NCBI GenBank assembly: GCA_902651635.1
Contig: CACRSC010000014.1
Span: 240,271-304,270 of the forward strand
From: Mastigamoeba balamuthi
Taxonomy: Eukaryota > Evosea > Mastigamoebida > Mastigamoebidae
Reading direction: 5' to 3'
DNA: 64,000 nucleotides
This document shows, one piece after another, positions 43,912-54,160 of the stretch. The position numbers and the translations under genes are program-made. The notes beneath the pieces were generated by a model. That model was given only the letters and a program-made list of their open reading frames with translations. It did not search any database and was not told where the DNA came from. Numbering within the stretch: the first letter of the stretch is position 1; each line of letters starts with the position of its first letter.

Positions 43912-44894
43912 TCAGCTCCTGGTTTCGTCCAGAGAATAAACGAGCGGGTGGTCGCGCGGCTCGCGATCTCTGCCGCCTCTCGCGATGAACGGGGGCGCAC
44001 TCGCCAGGGGTGCTGCGCGGCGCGTGAGGGATCAATTGAACCGGGAAAGCGGCGAGGAAATGCGACATTATACCTAACTGTGAACCGATAGGAGTAGTCG
44101 TCCTCGGAACTCTGGTGGCCGGCACGGCCGGCACGACCGATACGCTCGTCACTGCCGGCGCGGGCGCTGCCCCGAGCCCGCCAGAGAGCGTCGACGGCGA
44201 CGGGGGGCAGTGCACGGGCCTCAGCGGTCCGCTCTGGGGGGCCGGCGACATCGACCTGGGCGGCGACGCCGTCGTCTGCCGCTGCGACAGCGCCGCCGGC
44301 GCCTCGTACTCGTCGAGCGAGTCCATCATCAGCAAGGACGATGACAGCGACAGCGTGGCGAGGGGCCTGCGGCTTCTCGCGAGCTCTATTGGCTCGAGCG
44401 GTGCCACTCTGGCCCTGCGTTTTTCCCAACCGGATCTGCTCGGTTAGTGGTCTGCCCTGTACCACCCGCAACAACCGCGCGCCACGCACCGCACGCCCAG
44501 GCCGCATCCCCCGCGCAGGAGCGAGTGCAATCCAAAGTGCGGTTATCGAAAAAAAGGGTGGGGGCGCGCGTTGGTGGAAAAGGTTTTCCTCGGGCGGGAA
44601 AAAGGCGCACTGAGACCCGCTGCGGGGGCGCAGGCCCGGGGGCGACGCCGGTGGCTCTGAATTGGACCGAGATCTCGCGCTCCGCAGCGGAGGGCGCGTG
44701 TTGGTGGGCGACGTGGGCGACGCAGACGCGTTGAGACGCGCTCGGGAGGCACGCAGAAGCGACGCCAGGCGCGAGGCGCAGACCTCGGCCTCTGCCAGGG
44801 TCGTCCGCTCGATCTGGCCCTCGGACTCGTATTCGATCGCGGCGATCTCGGTCTCACACTCGCCCAGAAGTTGCCTCAGCCTCTCCATGGCCAT
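43912..44894 (-). CDS. Small coiled-coil and Ser/Pro-rich protein, unknown
   Basis: Three exons (44894-44668, 44435-44086, 44012-43912) splice in phase to 225 residues. The N-terminus is a charged helix (MAMERLRQLLGECETEIAAIEYESEGQ... in part), a likely coiled coil of about 60 residues. The middle has an acidic patch (MMDSLDEYE) and a Ser/Pro/Thr/Val-rich tail, ending DHPLVYSLDETRS. There is no transmembrane segment or known domain. The helical start faintly recalls SNARE-associated proteins, but I would not assign it. A second in-frame Met lies at 44888. Confidence 0.55.
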
Positions 44895-45563
44895 GTCGGT
44901 GCGTGCTCTGCCGCCGCCGAGCGCTGCTGTCGGTGTCCCGAAATAGCCGGCGATTTCGGGGCAAAATGCGGGAATTCGCGCCGAAACCGTTTTCCACGGC
45001 AGGAGAAGTGCGATAGCAAAAATGCGGTATTGCAAACAGCGCGAGTGCTTCGGTTGAATCAGTCGCTTTCGCCCAGAGTACCCTCTTTCGGTTATGAAAA
45101 CAAGACCAACTGGATTGAAGGAAATACTGCTGCTGGCAGTAGTTGTGGGGTGCGGGGGAAATGCCCAAGGCTGCACGGCTTTGCCATACTCCCGATATCT
45201 GTCGATGGCGATACCGGATTAACCTCGGCGGCCATTCATTCCTCTGGGCCAACTCTGGCGCAGGAGGCTCTGTCCTTGCTGGGGCAGCGGCATCTGCCAC
45301 GCGGAAGCGAGCGTCGTGGCCACGACCACGGGACGGTGACGTTGTAGGAAAACCCTCGTGCACCCTGCCCGGCAGCGTGTTGGCTCCGCTCCAAGACCGC
45401 GCCCAAACTCAATCGTGGCAGACAGTTGTCCGGGGGATTGTTTAGCACCACAGCTGCTCCCTTTTTGAGCTCCCCTCGAAAAATCTGGAAGATTCGTTCA
45501 GATTTCCCTCCGGAATTTGAAAAAATCTACGCCCGCAAATCCTATTCACGCCCGCTCATCTCG
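44895..45563. other. Divergent intergenic, about 670 bp
   Basis: The gap separates the minus-strand coiled-coil gene from the plus-strand SNF2 gene and should contain both promoters. An AT-rich stretch with agaagtgcgatag and ccgatatctgtcgatggcgat lies in the middle. Open frames here do not look coding. Confidence 0.45.
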
Positions 45564-48500
45564 ATGCCGCGTGGCCGAGGCTTCCGCAGGTCTCGAGGCT
45601 CCGCCGCGCCCTCCCCCTCGGGAGGCTCGCGCGGCGGCCGGCGCAGCGGGGGCTGGAGCTCGTTCTGCAGCGTGCACCGCTGCCCCTGCGTGCGCGCGCC
45701 GAACGGCCACATGTTCTGCCCGCGCTGCGCCAAGGACCGCCGCCTCCCGGCCACGCCCTGCGCGCTGCCCGTCGAGGCGCCGGCGCCCGCGTCGCCCCCC
45801 TCGACGCCCCCGGCCGCAGCCCCGGGCGGCGCGCTGTGCCTGCAGCTGGTCGCCCGGGGGACTGCGGGTCTCAAGTGAGCCCTTGCCCCGGTTTTTCAGT
45901 TTTGGAGACCCGGAACCGTTTGATTCGGGGGGCGTGCGGTTTACGAACGGGTTTCGCGTCCCCAGGGTGCCTCGGAACAAGTCTGCGGCGGCCAAGGTGG
46001 AGTCTGCGATGGAGAGGGTGCGGGACTCGAAGCACGAGGAGGAGCAGCAGCTGTGGACGTTCCCCATGACACAGCAGCGCGCTGCCATCGACCACCTCTC
46101 GCGCGAGGGCATCAAAGCCTCGCCGGTCCCCGTGGAGCCCGTCAGGACCATGGTCTGACGGCACACCGCCCTTCTGCCGCTCACGAGACCCGCAGGAGTC
46201 GGTGAGGGAGGAGGAGATAAACGACTTCAGCGCGATGCCCGCGGAGGTGTTTGGCAGGCTCATGGAGTTCCAGAGCGACGGCGTGCTCTTTGCGCTGCGC
46301 AGGGGCGGGCGCGTGCTCATCGGCGACGAGATGGGGCTGGGCAAGACGGCGCAGGCCATCGCGATCGCGTCGTACTACAAGGCCGAGTGGCCGCTGCTGG
46401 TCGTCTGCCCCTCGTCGCTGCGCAGCAACTGGGCCATCGAGATCAAACAATGGCTGCCAGACCTACGTGCGCACCACAGAGAGCGGTAGAGGAGCTCACA
46501 CGGGCTTGCCCTCGGCTACAGCGCAGCACCAGATAGGGATAGCGGAGTCTGCCAAGGAGCAGTGCAAGCTGCAGGTCAACATCGTGTCGTACGACCTCAT
46601 CACCAAGATGGCGGCCGTGCGTCCCGGGGTCTTCAACGTCGTCATCGCCGACGAGAGCCACTACCTCAAGTCGCCCGAGTCGCTGCGCACGCGCAAGGTC
46701 GTGCCGATACTGCAGGCCTCGCGGCGCGCCATCCTGCTGACGGGCACGCCCGCGCTGTCGCGCCCCGTCGAGCTGTACCCGCAGCTCTCGGCGCTGGGGT
46801 TCCCCATCTACAAGACGCTCAACAAGTTCGGCATGCGCTACTGCGCCGGCAGGTACAACGGCTTCGCGTGGGACTTCCAGGGCCACTCGAACCTCGAGGA
46901 GCTGCACGCCGTGCTGGCGGCGGCGGTGATGATCCGGCGCGAGAAGAGCGAAGTGCTGACGCAGCTCGTGCCCAAGACGCGCCTGATCGCGCAGATCCGC
47001 GCGAGCACGCCGGATCTTGAGTCGATACGCAGCGGTGTCCAGAGCGTGGCCGCGCTGGGCGAGGTCGACAAGGCAGCCCCGGACAAGCGCAACGCGATGT
47101 TGGAGGCCTACAGGTGAGCGCGTGCAATTGTGGTTGGCGCGCCCGTTTTCTCATTGGCACGTCGATGCGAAGAGACTCGTCGGTGGTGAAGAGCAAGCCC
47201 GTGTGCGAGTACCTGGAGAACGAGGTTCTGCCGATGGAGAGGAAGTTCCTGGTGTTCGGGCACCACGCGGTGATGCTCGACGCCATACAGGAGCTGCTGC
47301 TCAGCAAGGGCGTCCGCTTCATCCGCATAGACGGCTCGACAAACGTTAAGGCGCGCCAGGCGCTCGTCGACCAGTTCCAGGGCAACGAGAGCTGCATGGC
47401 CGCCATCCTGAGCATCACGGCAGCGGGAACGGGGCTCACACTGACTGCAGCCTCGCTCGTCGTCTTCGCTGAACTGCACTGGACGCCGGGGTCGCTGATC
47501 CAGGCCGAGGACAGGGCGCACAGGATGGGCCAGCGCGACCCCGTCGAGGTGCGCTACCTGCTGTGCAAGGGGACCGTCGACGACGTCATCTGGCCCCTCG
47601 TGGAGAAGAAGCTCTTTGTGCTGGGTCGGACGATGGACGGCGAGGGCAAGCGCCTGAACGCGCTCACAATCGGCAAGGCCGGCGTGCCCATCCCCCTCGA
47701 CGTCCCCGGCTCCGAGAAGAAGAAGAGCAAGAAGAGTGCGAGCGGGCCGAGCCCGTTCCTCATGGCCCCTGTGCACACGCCCGCAAAGCCGCCCACTGCC
47801 ACGCTACTGAAGTTCTTCGGCAAGTCTCCTGCGAACTCCGTCGTCGACGGCGGTTGGAAGACGCCCGAGCTGAAGAGGGGCTCGGCTGTGGCCGACGCGA
47901 TCGACGTCGAGGATAGCCAGGACAAGGTGCTGGCGCAGGCGACGCCGGCGGCGAGGGTGGCCGACGACGAGATACTGGCGTACAACACAGACTCCGAGTC
48001 GGAGGTCAAGAGGCAGCACAGGGCGTCCAACGCCGACGCTGTTCTGGCTGGAGACTCGATCGCGGAGAGCGACACCGAGGTGTCGCCCAGAGCGGACTCG
48101 GAATGCCATGACCACGCGGACGGAGAGCAGAGGGTGGCCAGATCAGGCAGTTCGGCGAGCGCTCGCAGCGGGTCTTCGTCATCGTCCACGGGCTCCTCGT
48201 CGTCTTCGGGTGATTCGTCATCGAGCTCCGGCAGTTCTAGTGAGTCGGAAATTGACGAAGAGGAAGAGGAGGCCATCATGGCGGCAACGCAGTCCGGGGA
48301 GCTGTGGGACCCCAATGCGGAGCACTCCGACACGGACGGCGAGGCCAAGACGCCCGCGACCTCGGGGCACGCGCACGGCAGCAGCGCAGACCGGGCGAAG
48401 GAGCAGGACGAAGAGGACGCTCCCATGGCAGACGCCGCAGCCCTGTGCGCGCTGGCTATGGACACAGGAGGAAGCACGCCGCCGCAACAGTCAGAGCCCG

Positions 48501-50422
48501 CGCGGCCCCTGAGCCCCAGGGGACCCGTGCAGTGCCAGGTTTTCGAGGTGGACTGCCGTGGGCGGCGGTACACGCACCCGTCTTACATGATCGCCGCGGC
48601 CGCGGACCCCTGGGCGGTGGAAGAGGACGACGACTTGGAGCAGAGCTTCGAGGCCATGCGCTCCAGCCAGGACTCGCTCTTCACGTCGCCCGGGTCGTTC
48701 GCCGCCTCGATGGCTCTGGAGGCCGCGAAACGGACGCAACGCCCGGAGCAGGTGTCGCAGATCGGCGCCCTGGCCGCACTGGGCGAGAGGATGGAGAGGG
48801 AGGATGACACGCAAGACACTCCGGTGTTCAGCCTGCAGCGGACGGAGACCATTGTGCTCCCGCCGCCCTTCCAGAAGCCGGCGTCCACGACACCTGTCAA
48901 GGCTGCTGCGCCTGCCATCAGTGAGAGCCAGGACCCCTCGCCCCCCAAGTTCAGGATCTCTAGGGCCACGCCTCAGGTAGCCACTCCGGCGCAACAGCAG
49001 CCGGCGTCTGAGGCTCGTGCTGTTCGCCAGCAGCCGCCAACCCCACTGAGCGCCCCGCGACAGCAGTCGCTGCCCCAGGCGACTGCAACGCCCGCTGCTC
49101 AGCCTCAACAGCGGCAGCAGGCCACACCGGCGGCTGGCGAGGACGAGGCGTTCTGGATGAGCAAGGTCCGCCCGTCCCCGCTCAGCCTCAAGAGGCCGAG
49201 GGCGGCAGCTGCCGGGCCTGTGGCGAGCGCAAAAACTGCGCAAGCAACAGCGGCAGCGGCAGCGGCAGTGCCTAAGCCGCAAGAGGCCAGCAGCGGTTGC
49301 ACAGATGACACGCCGAGGTTCCATCTGCGGCCGGCGTCGGAGAGCAGCGCGGGCGAGGACACACCCGCGTTCTCTGTCTTCCGCTCGGCCTGTGCCTCTG
49401 CCAAGCCGACCGAGAACGGGGCCGCTCGGGCACCTACTCTGCCGCAGCAGCCACAGGCGGACAAGGCAAGAGACGTCGGTGGTAGCGATGAGGCCGGGGA
49501 GGCGTTGTCGGTAGCCGTAGACCCGATGCCCATGGTGGACGAGCAGCCGCGGTTCTCTCTGAGGAAGCGAAGCCAGGTGGACGAGGACTTCGAGATGGCC
49601 AGGCGCATGCAGGAGGAGGAGGAGGCGCAGGCGGCACGCGGCACGCCGGCCGTGTCGCTGCCCAGGCGCAAGAGTCAGCTGGAGGCGGAAATGGAGCTGG
49701 CCAACAGCCTCGTGGGCACGCCCAGCGACTGCACGCAGAAGCGCGCGCAGGACACACAGAAGCCGGGCTCTCAGAGCTTGCCCCCGAGGCGCAAGAGGCT
49801 GAGGACGACGACGGGCGCGGCCTCGGACAGCGGCGGTGACGATGACGACGACTGCCTTGTAATCGAGCCGCCGAAGGACTTCCTCCCCAGGACGCCCTCG
49901 CGGTCGAAGCCGGCCTCTGCCGCTGTGCCGGCGTCGGCCCCTGCGCGGACTGCTGCAGCCGAGACGGTGGTTGCAGCGAGGAGGAGGAGCCAAGTGGACG
50001 AGGACCTCGAGATGGCCAAGAGACTGCAGGCTGAAGCAGACTCGGCGCGTGGCGCCGCGGCCGGGCCTGCTGCCTTGCCTGCCGCGCCGCTGACGCTGGC
50101 GAGCACGGGCAGGAGGAAGAGCCAGCTGGAGGAGGACTACGAGCTCGCACAGAGGCTACAGCAGGAGGTGAACGCTCCCAAGGAGTCGGAGGAGGAGAGG
50201 AGGGACAGGGAGCTCGCGCTGAAGCTGCAGGCCGAGGAGGAGGAGCAGCAGCACAGCGAGCCGGCGGAGAGCGTGGACGCGGACCTCGAGCTGGCCAGAC
50301 GCCTGCAGAAGCAGTTTGACAGCGAGGGGCCGCGGGGAAAGCCCGTTACGTCGGGGCGCAAGCGCAAGTTCGTCGTGTATGACGACGACGACGAGGACTA
50401 CGAGCCTCCCACCCCTCCGTGA
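45564..50422 (+). CDS. SNF2-family translocase, SMARCAL1/ZRANB3-like, with MIU-like tail repeats
   Basis: Exons 45564-45874, 45966-46152, 46196-46466, 46522-47113 and 47173-50422 give 1536 residues. The N-terminus has a Cys/His cluster (CSVHRCPC...CPRC), then a HARP-like segment ending LWTFPM. The motor has GDEMGLGKT (I), VVCPSSL (Ia), IADESHYLKS (II), LLTGTPALSRP (III), then RFIRIDGSTN, SITAAGTGLTLT (V) and QAEDRAHRMGQ (VI). The DESH box and the compact core without a large insert are typical of the annealing helicases SMARCAL1 and ZRANB3, which remodel stalled replication forks. TATLLKFFGK near 47797 resembles a PIP box without its Gln. The long acidic tail holds five DTPxFSL-like motifs (48806-49570) and five or six MIU-like repeats (49570-50318: EMARRMQEEE, EMAKRLQAE, ELAQRLQQE, ELALKLQAEEE, ELARRLQ). 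Confidence 0.88.
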
Positions 50423-50492
50423 GGACCAGACAAGCAAGCGTGCGAATGTGTGTGCGACTGCTCAGGAACTAGAGCTTTTATTTTCATGTGAA

Positions 50493-50565
50493 GCCGACCT
50501 AGCTCAGTCGGTAGAGCGCACGGCTCTTAACCGTGTGGTCGAGGGTTCGACCCCCTCGGTCGGCG
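50493..50565 (+). tRNA. tRNA-Lys (anticodon CTT)
   Basis: A 73-nt cloverleaf. The acceptor stem pairs gccgacc with ggtcggc. The D arm has agctcagtcggtagagc, the anticodon loop is ctcttaa (CUU, reads AAG), and the T arm is gaggg-ttcgacc-ccctc. A discriminator G and a cttttt terminator follow. It lies only 70 bp after the SNF2 gene stop codon. Confidence 0.95.
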
Positions 50566-50740
50566 TCTTTTTCATATTGAGGTTCTTTGCGCTGCAGACA
50601 GCAAGTGAGCCCGACCCTGTATTGGGCGATTGCCATACTCCGTCGTAGGCATAATAACGTCTTTTGTTGAAAAGTAGCAGGTGTGAGTGCAGTGGCGGTA
50701 CAAATAATTACAAAGACGGCCCTCAGCCTACGGCACTGCT

Positions 50741-52132
50741 CTATTGAGCGTGGCCGTGTGCCGAGCAGTCGTCCCCAGGAGCCCCGGCGTAGTACCACAC
50801 CTTGCCGTCCTTCCTGACGATCCTGTACTGCTGCCCGTCCTTGATGGCCATGTCCCAGAGGCTGCAGCAGTCGGCCACGGCCCCGGGCTTGCACGCGGGC
50901 GGGAAGTGCGGCTCGGGCCTCGCGGCCGCCTGCTGCCGCGCGTGCGACGCCGCGAGCTCCGCGGACCGCCTCCTGGCCTCGAGCCTCTGCCGCTCCTCCT
51001 TGTAGAGCAGCCGCTGGAACCTCTCGCGCTCGCGGGCCTCGCGCTCGGCCCTGCCGCGCTCCGAGTCGACGACGCGGTCGCGCAGGCCGCGCCGGGCGTC
51101 GTAGAACGGGTCCTGCTTGCGCCTCTCGACCGCGTCGTCGTAGAGCCGCGAGAAGATGCGCCCCGCGGGGCCCTCGGACTGCGCCGACTGCGGCCGCCGC
51201 GCGCCCTCGGGCTCTGCGCTGCCCATCCTCGACGGCGCCGCCGACATGGGCGTCACGCACTGCGGCGGCCTGCAGCGCTTGACGGGCGTCTGCGCGGCGG
51301 CGGCGGCGGCGGCCCTGCGCGGCGCGGGGGCCACGGGGGCCGGGGGCCCGGCGGCGGCGGCGGCCGTGTCCACGAGCACGCGCAGCGCCTTGCAGAGGCC
51401 CGCGGTCGCCGTGGCGAGCTCGGGGTGGTCCAGGGGGACGACGCCCGAGACGGTCCGCGTTGCGTGGTCGAGCAGCTCCGAGGCGCTGGGCTGCTGCTGC
51501 TGCCGCTGCTGCCCGGCCTGCGGCACAAACGCCAGCGCAGCGATGCGGAACGCCCCGAACGTCGCCCGCGCGGCGCAGGCGCGCACGGACGAGCCGTCGG
51601 CCTCGGGCAGCTCGCCGTCCTCCTCGGCCGCGCGCTCTGCGTAGTAGTCGACGAGGACCCTCCACGCCGCCGCGGCGATGGCGTCGCGCTGCTCGCTGGC
51701 TCTGCTGCGCTGCGGCCGCGGCGCGCGCACGGCGGCCGCCGCTGGGGGGTCCGGGGAGGAGGCGGCGGCGTCGGGCGAGGCGTCCGAGAGCGAGCCCGTC
51801 GACCTGTGGCGCTCGATCGGCGAGCACTGCGCCGCGTAGGCGTTCTTCTCTGTGCGCGGCGACGGGGGCACCGGGGCCGACGGCAGCGCTGTGCTCAGCG
51901 TCGTCGTGCGCGGCTCCAGCGGCGCCAGGGGCTCCAGCGGCCCCAGGGGCGGCACCAGCACCGCGTCGGGCGCGGCGGCCGACGACGAGGCCGAGGGGCG
52001 CGTGCAGGGCAGCGCCGGGCGCGGCACGCAGGGCGTGAACTCGAGCGACGTCAGCGAGGCCTCGATCTCGCGGTGCACGCGGTCAAAGGCCGCGCAGTCC
52101 TCGTCCGTGATGTCCTCGCGGTGCTCCTCCAT
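50741..52132 (-). CDS. Unknown 463-residue protein with a charged helical segment
   Basis: A single exon. Residues 1-35 are acidic and helical, then comes a long Pro/Ala/Ser-rich stretch. A compact central region (about 145-260: AAAAWRVLVDYYAERAAEE, FGAFRIAALAFVP) is probably helical. Then IFSRLYDDAVERRKQDPFY introduces a strongly charged helix (REARERERFQRLLYKEERQRLEARRR), and the end is hydrophobic/aromatic (CCSLWDMAIKDGQQYRIVRKDGKVWYY). The LYDDA-x-R pattern before a charged helix is common in protist cytoskeletal and flagellar proteins, but that is only a hint. I do not recognise a family. Confidence 0.65.
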   Translation of the reverse strand: MEEHREDITDEDCAAFDRVHREIEASLTSLEFTPCVPRPALPCTRPSASSSAAAPDAVLVPPLGPLEPLAPLEPRTTTLSTALPSAPVPPSPRTEKNAYAAQCSPIERHRSTGSLSDASPDAAASSPDPPAAAAVRAPRPQRSRASEQRDAIAAAAWRVLVDYYAERAAEEDGELPEADGSSVRACAARATFGAFRIAALAFVPQAGQQRQQQQPSASELLDHATRTVSGVVPLDHPELATATAGLCKALRVLVDTAAAAAGPPAPVAPAPRRAAAAAAAQTPVKRCRPPQCVTPMSAAPSRMGSAEPEGARRPQSAQSEGPAGRIFSRLYDDAVERRKQDPFYDARRGLRDRVVDSERGRAEREARERERFQRLLYKEERQRLEARRRSAELAASHARQQAAARPEPHFPPACKPGAVADCCSLWDMAIKDGQQYRIVRKDGKVWYYAGAPGDDCSAHGHAQ

Positions 52133-52298
52133 GGCCGGGCCGCTCGGCAGAGTGCGCGGAGCTCTTGAAGTCTGCGCGGACTCGCTGGGCTGGGGGAGAA
52201 AGAAGCTGTGCTGTGCACGTCACGACGGCGACGTGGGGCAGCGCGGCGGAGGCGGAGGCGGAAGTGGCGCGGTTTCGGTGGAGTGCGGCACGCGGGCG

Positions 52299-52428
52299 GG
52301 GAATCGCGTGCGAGCTGTCAGGGGATGACCTCGTGGGGAGCCCACGCGCCGCGGCGCAATGCGGGGAAGGGGGTTGCGGTTCAGAGACTTGTGTATCTTT
52401 AGTGCACCTCTGAGCGAAAACGACAAGC
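52299..52428 (-). repeat. Inverted repeat, left copy
   Basis: From ggggaatcgc through cctcgtggggagcccacgcgccgcggcgc to gtgtatctttagtgcacctct-agcgaaaacgacaagc, this is the reverse complement of 57323-57420. It differs by point changes and one insertion of about 30 bp (52360-52390). It ends exactly at the N gap. Confidence 0.85.
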
Positions 52429-52966
52429 NNNNNNNNNNNNNNNNNNNNNNNNNNNNNNNNNNNNNNNNNNNNNNNNNNNNNNNNNNNNNNNNNNNNNNNN
52501 NNNNNNNNNNNNNNNNNNNNNNNNNNNNNNNNNNNNNNNNNNNNNNNNNNNNNNNNNNNNNNNNNNNNNNNNNNNNNNNNNNNNNNNNNNNNNNNNNNNN
52601 NNNNNNNNNNNNNNNNNNNNNNNNNNNNNNNNNNNNNNNNNNNNNNNNNNNNNNNNNNNNNNNNNNNNNNNNNNNNNNNNNNNNNNNNNNNNNNNNNNNN
52701 NNNNNNNNNNNNNNNNNNNNNNNNNNNNNNNNNNNNNNNNNNNNNNNNNNNNNNNNNNNNNNNNNNNNNNNNNNNNNNNNNNNNNNNNNNNNNNNNNNNN
52801 NNNNNNNNNNNNNNNNNNNNNNNNNNNNNNNNNNNNNNNNNNNNNNNNNNNNNNNNNNNNNNNNNNNNNNNNNNNNNNNNNNNNNNNNNNNNNNNNNNNN
52901 NNNNNNNNNNNNNNNNNNNNNNNNNNNNNNNNNNNNNNNNNNNNNNNNNNNNNNNNNNNNNNNNNN
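52429..52966. other. Assembly gap (N run)
   Basis: 538 unresolved bases between the left inverted repeat and a poly-C run. The AT-rich sequence on the right is unlike the GC-rich sequence on the left, so the join should be treated with care. Confidence 0.98.
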
Positions 52967-54160
52967 CCCCCCCCCCCCCCTCCAAGGTCCCTCCTGGGAT
53001 CCAATATGGGATGTTGTCAGTTCATCATGTCAGATCTGCATGATGCCTTATTGCCAGGATCATTTTTGCTAAATCAGAGTGGTATCAAAATTGGGTTTGG
53101 GCTATTTGCAAGTGTGACATGGCTGAAAATTTCGTGAGGGCTGAGGGGAAGGACTATTCTTAGCATTGCCATGATGGATTTTGATGAAGTAGTCATTCAA
53201 CTTGGGCTGTTGTTCAGCTCATGAAGAAGTAGGCTAAGCATGTGCTATAAGAATTACCTGTTACCATGATAGCATTTTGGGAATGTGAAACTTTGGCACC
53301 TGCCCGTGCCTGTGCTCTGCAAGGGCCCCAAGGGCCCCTAAGGATGGCAAAATGATGAATGAGAAAAGAGCAAAAAGACAGCTCATGCCATGGGTAAGGG
53401 CATTAGTGAACAGCAGCCCTGCAATTTTTTTCTGTGGTGCAGGAGAAGCATGACACACAGTTGGAGTGGATCCTCCCTTTAGTCGAAATGTGGTTTCCAT
53501 GGACCAGAGAAACGGTTTCACCATCAGGCTCACGAGGTTTATGGCCATACTATGTTAGCAGATAATTTCATTGGTGAAAAATGCCAGTTTGAACATCTAT
53601 TATGAGACATAGTCTCATCAGCTGGAGATACTTATAAGCAGGAACGAAATGTGTAACATCCAGGCCGAATGCAGCTGGAAAGATGCAGTAGGCAATTGCA
53701 TCATAGAAATGCAGGAGGTGGTATCAGGCGATTTAGAGAGCAGACCACTTTTCTCCTCACTTCAGTCACTCCTCACTCAGAGAGAAGTCATGGGTTTTCG
53801 ATTTGCCCTTGGGCACAGCATTATTTTCGAGATGGGGCACCCTTTCCTCTACTGCAATTTCCAAATCTCGGATCTCGAATTTAATTTAGTGTCGGGGGTG
53901 GGGTATCTTTGTTAATAAATATAAAACTATGTCAAACCCATGACCCCCCTGACACCCTCTGACATCACATATCAATCAATTTCTTGCCCTCCCTTACGAC
54001 AAAATGTCATTTTGTGTCAGGCCATGGCTATCACCTGCCCAGAGGTCACAACTTGGGGACAGTGGGGAAAGGGCACAATTATTGAGTTTCTGTTGGCCAT
54101 CCAGGAACCTCTTCTTCATGTGGCACAAGCCCTCTCCCCCCTCCCTTGCATCTGTTGAAC
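52967..54160. other. AT-rich, CpG-poor segment
   Basis: Composition matches the 24-36 kb island. Short open frames on both strands (for example minus 53548-53261, plus 53649-53915) show no known domain. It ends abruptly inside the 3' part of the next gene, near 54160-54180. Nothing more can be supported. Confidence 0.5.

Noticed and set aside
43912-44894. SNARE protein
   Set aside because: The N-terminal helix is suggestive but there is no SNARE zero-layer motif and no membrane anchor.
44854-45363. Minus-strand frame between the coiled-coil and SNF2 genes
   Set aside because: Overlaps the start of the coiled-coil gene in another frame, no domain, composition like non-coding DNA.
45875-45899. 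25-nt ultra-short intron in the SNF2 gene
   Set aside because: Phase allows it, but an acceptor at 45965 gives a normal 91-nt intron and a better protein junction (LKVPRNK).
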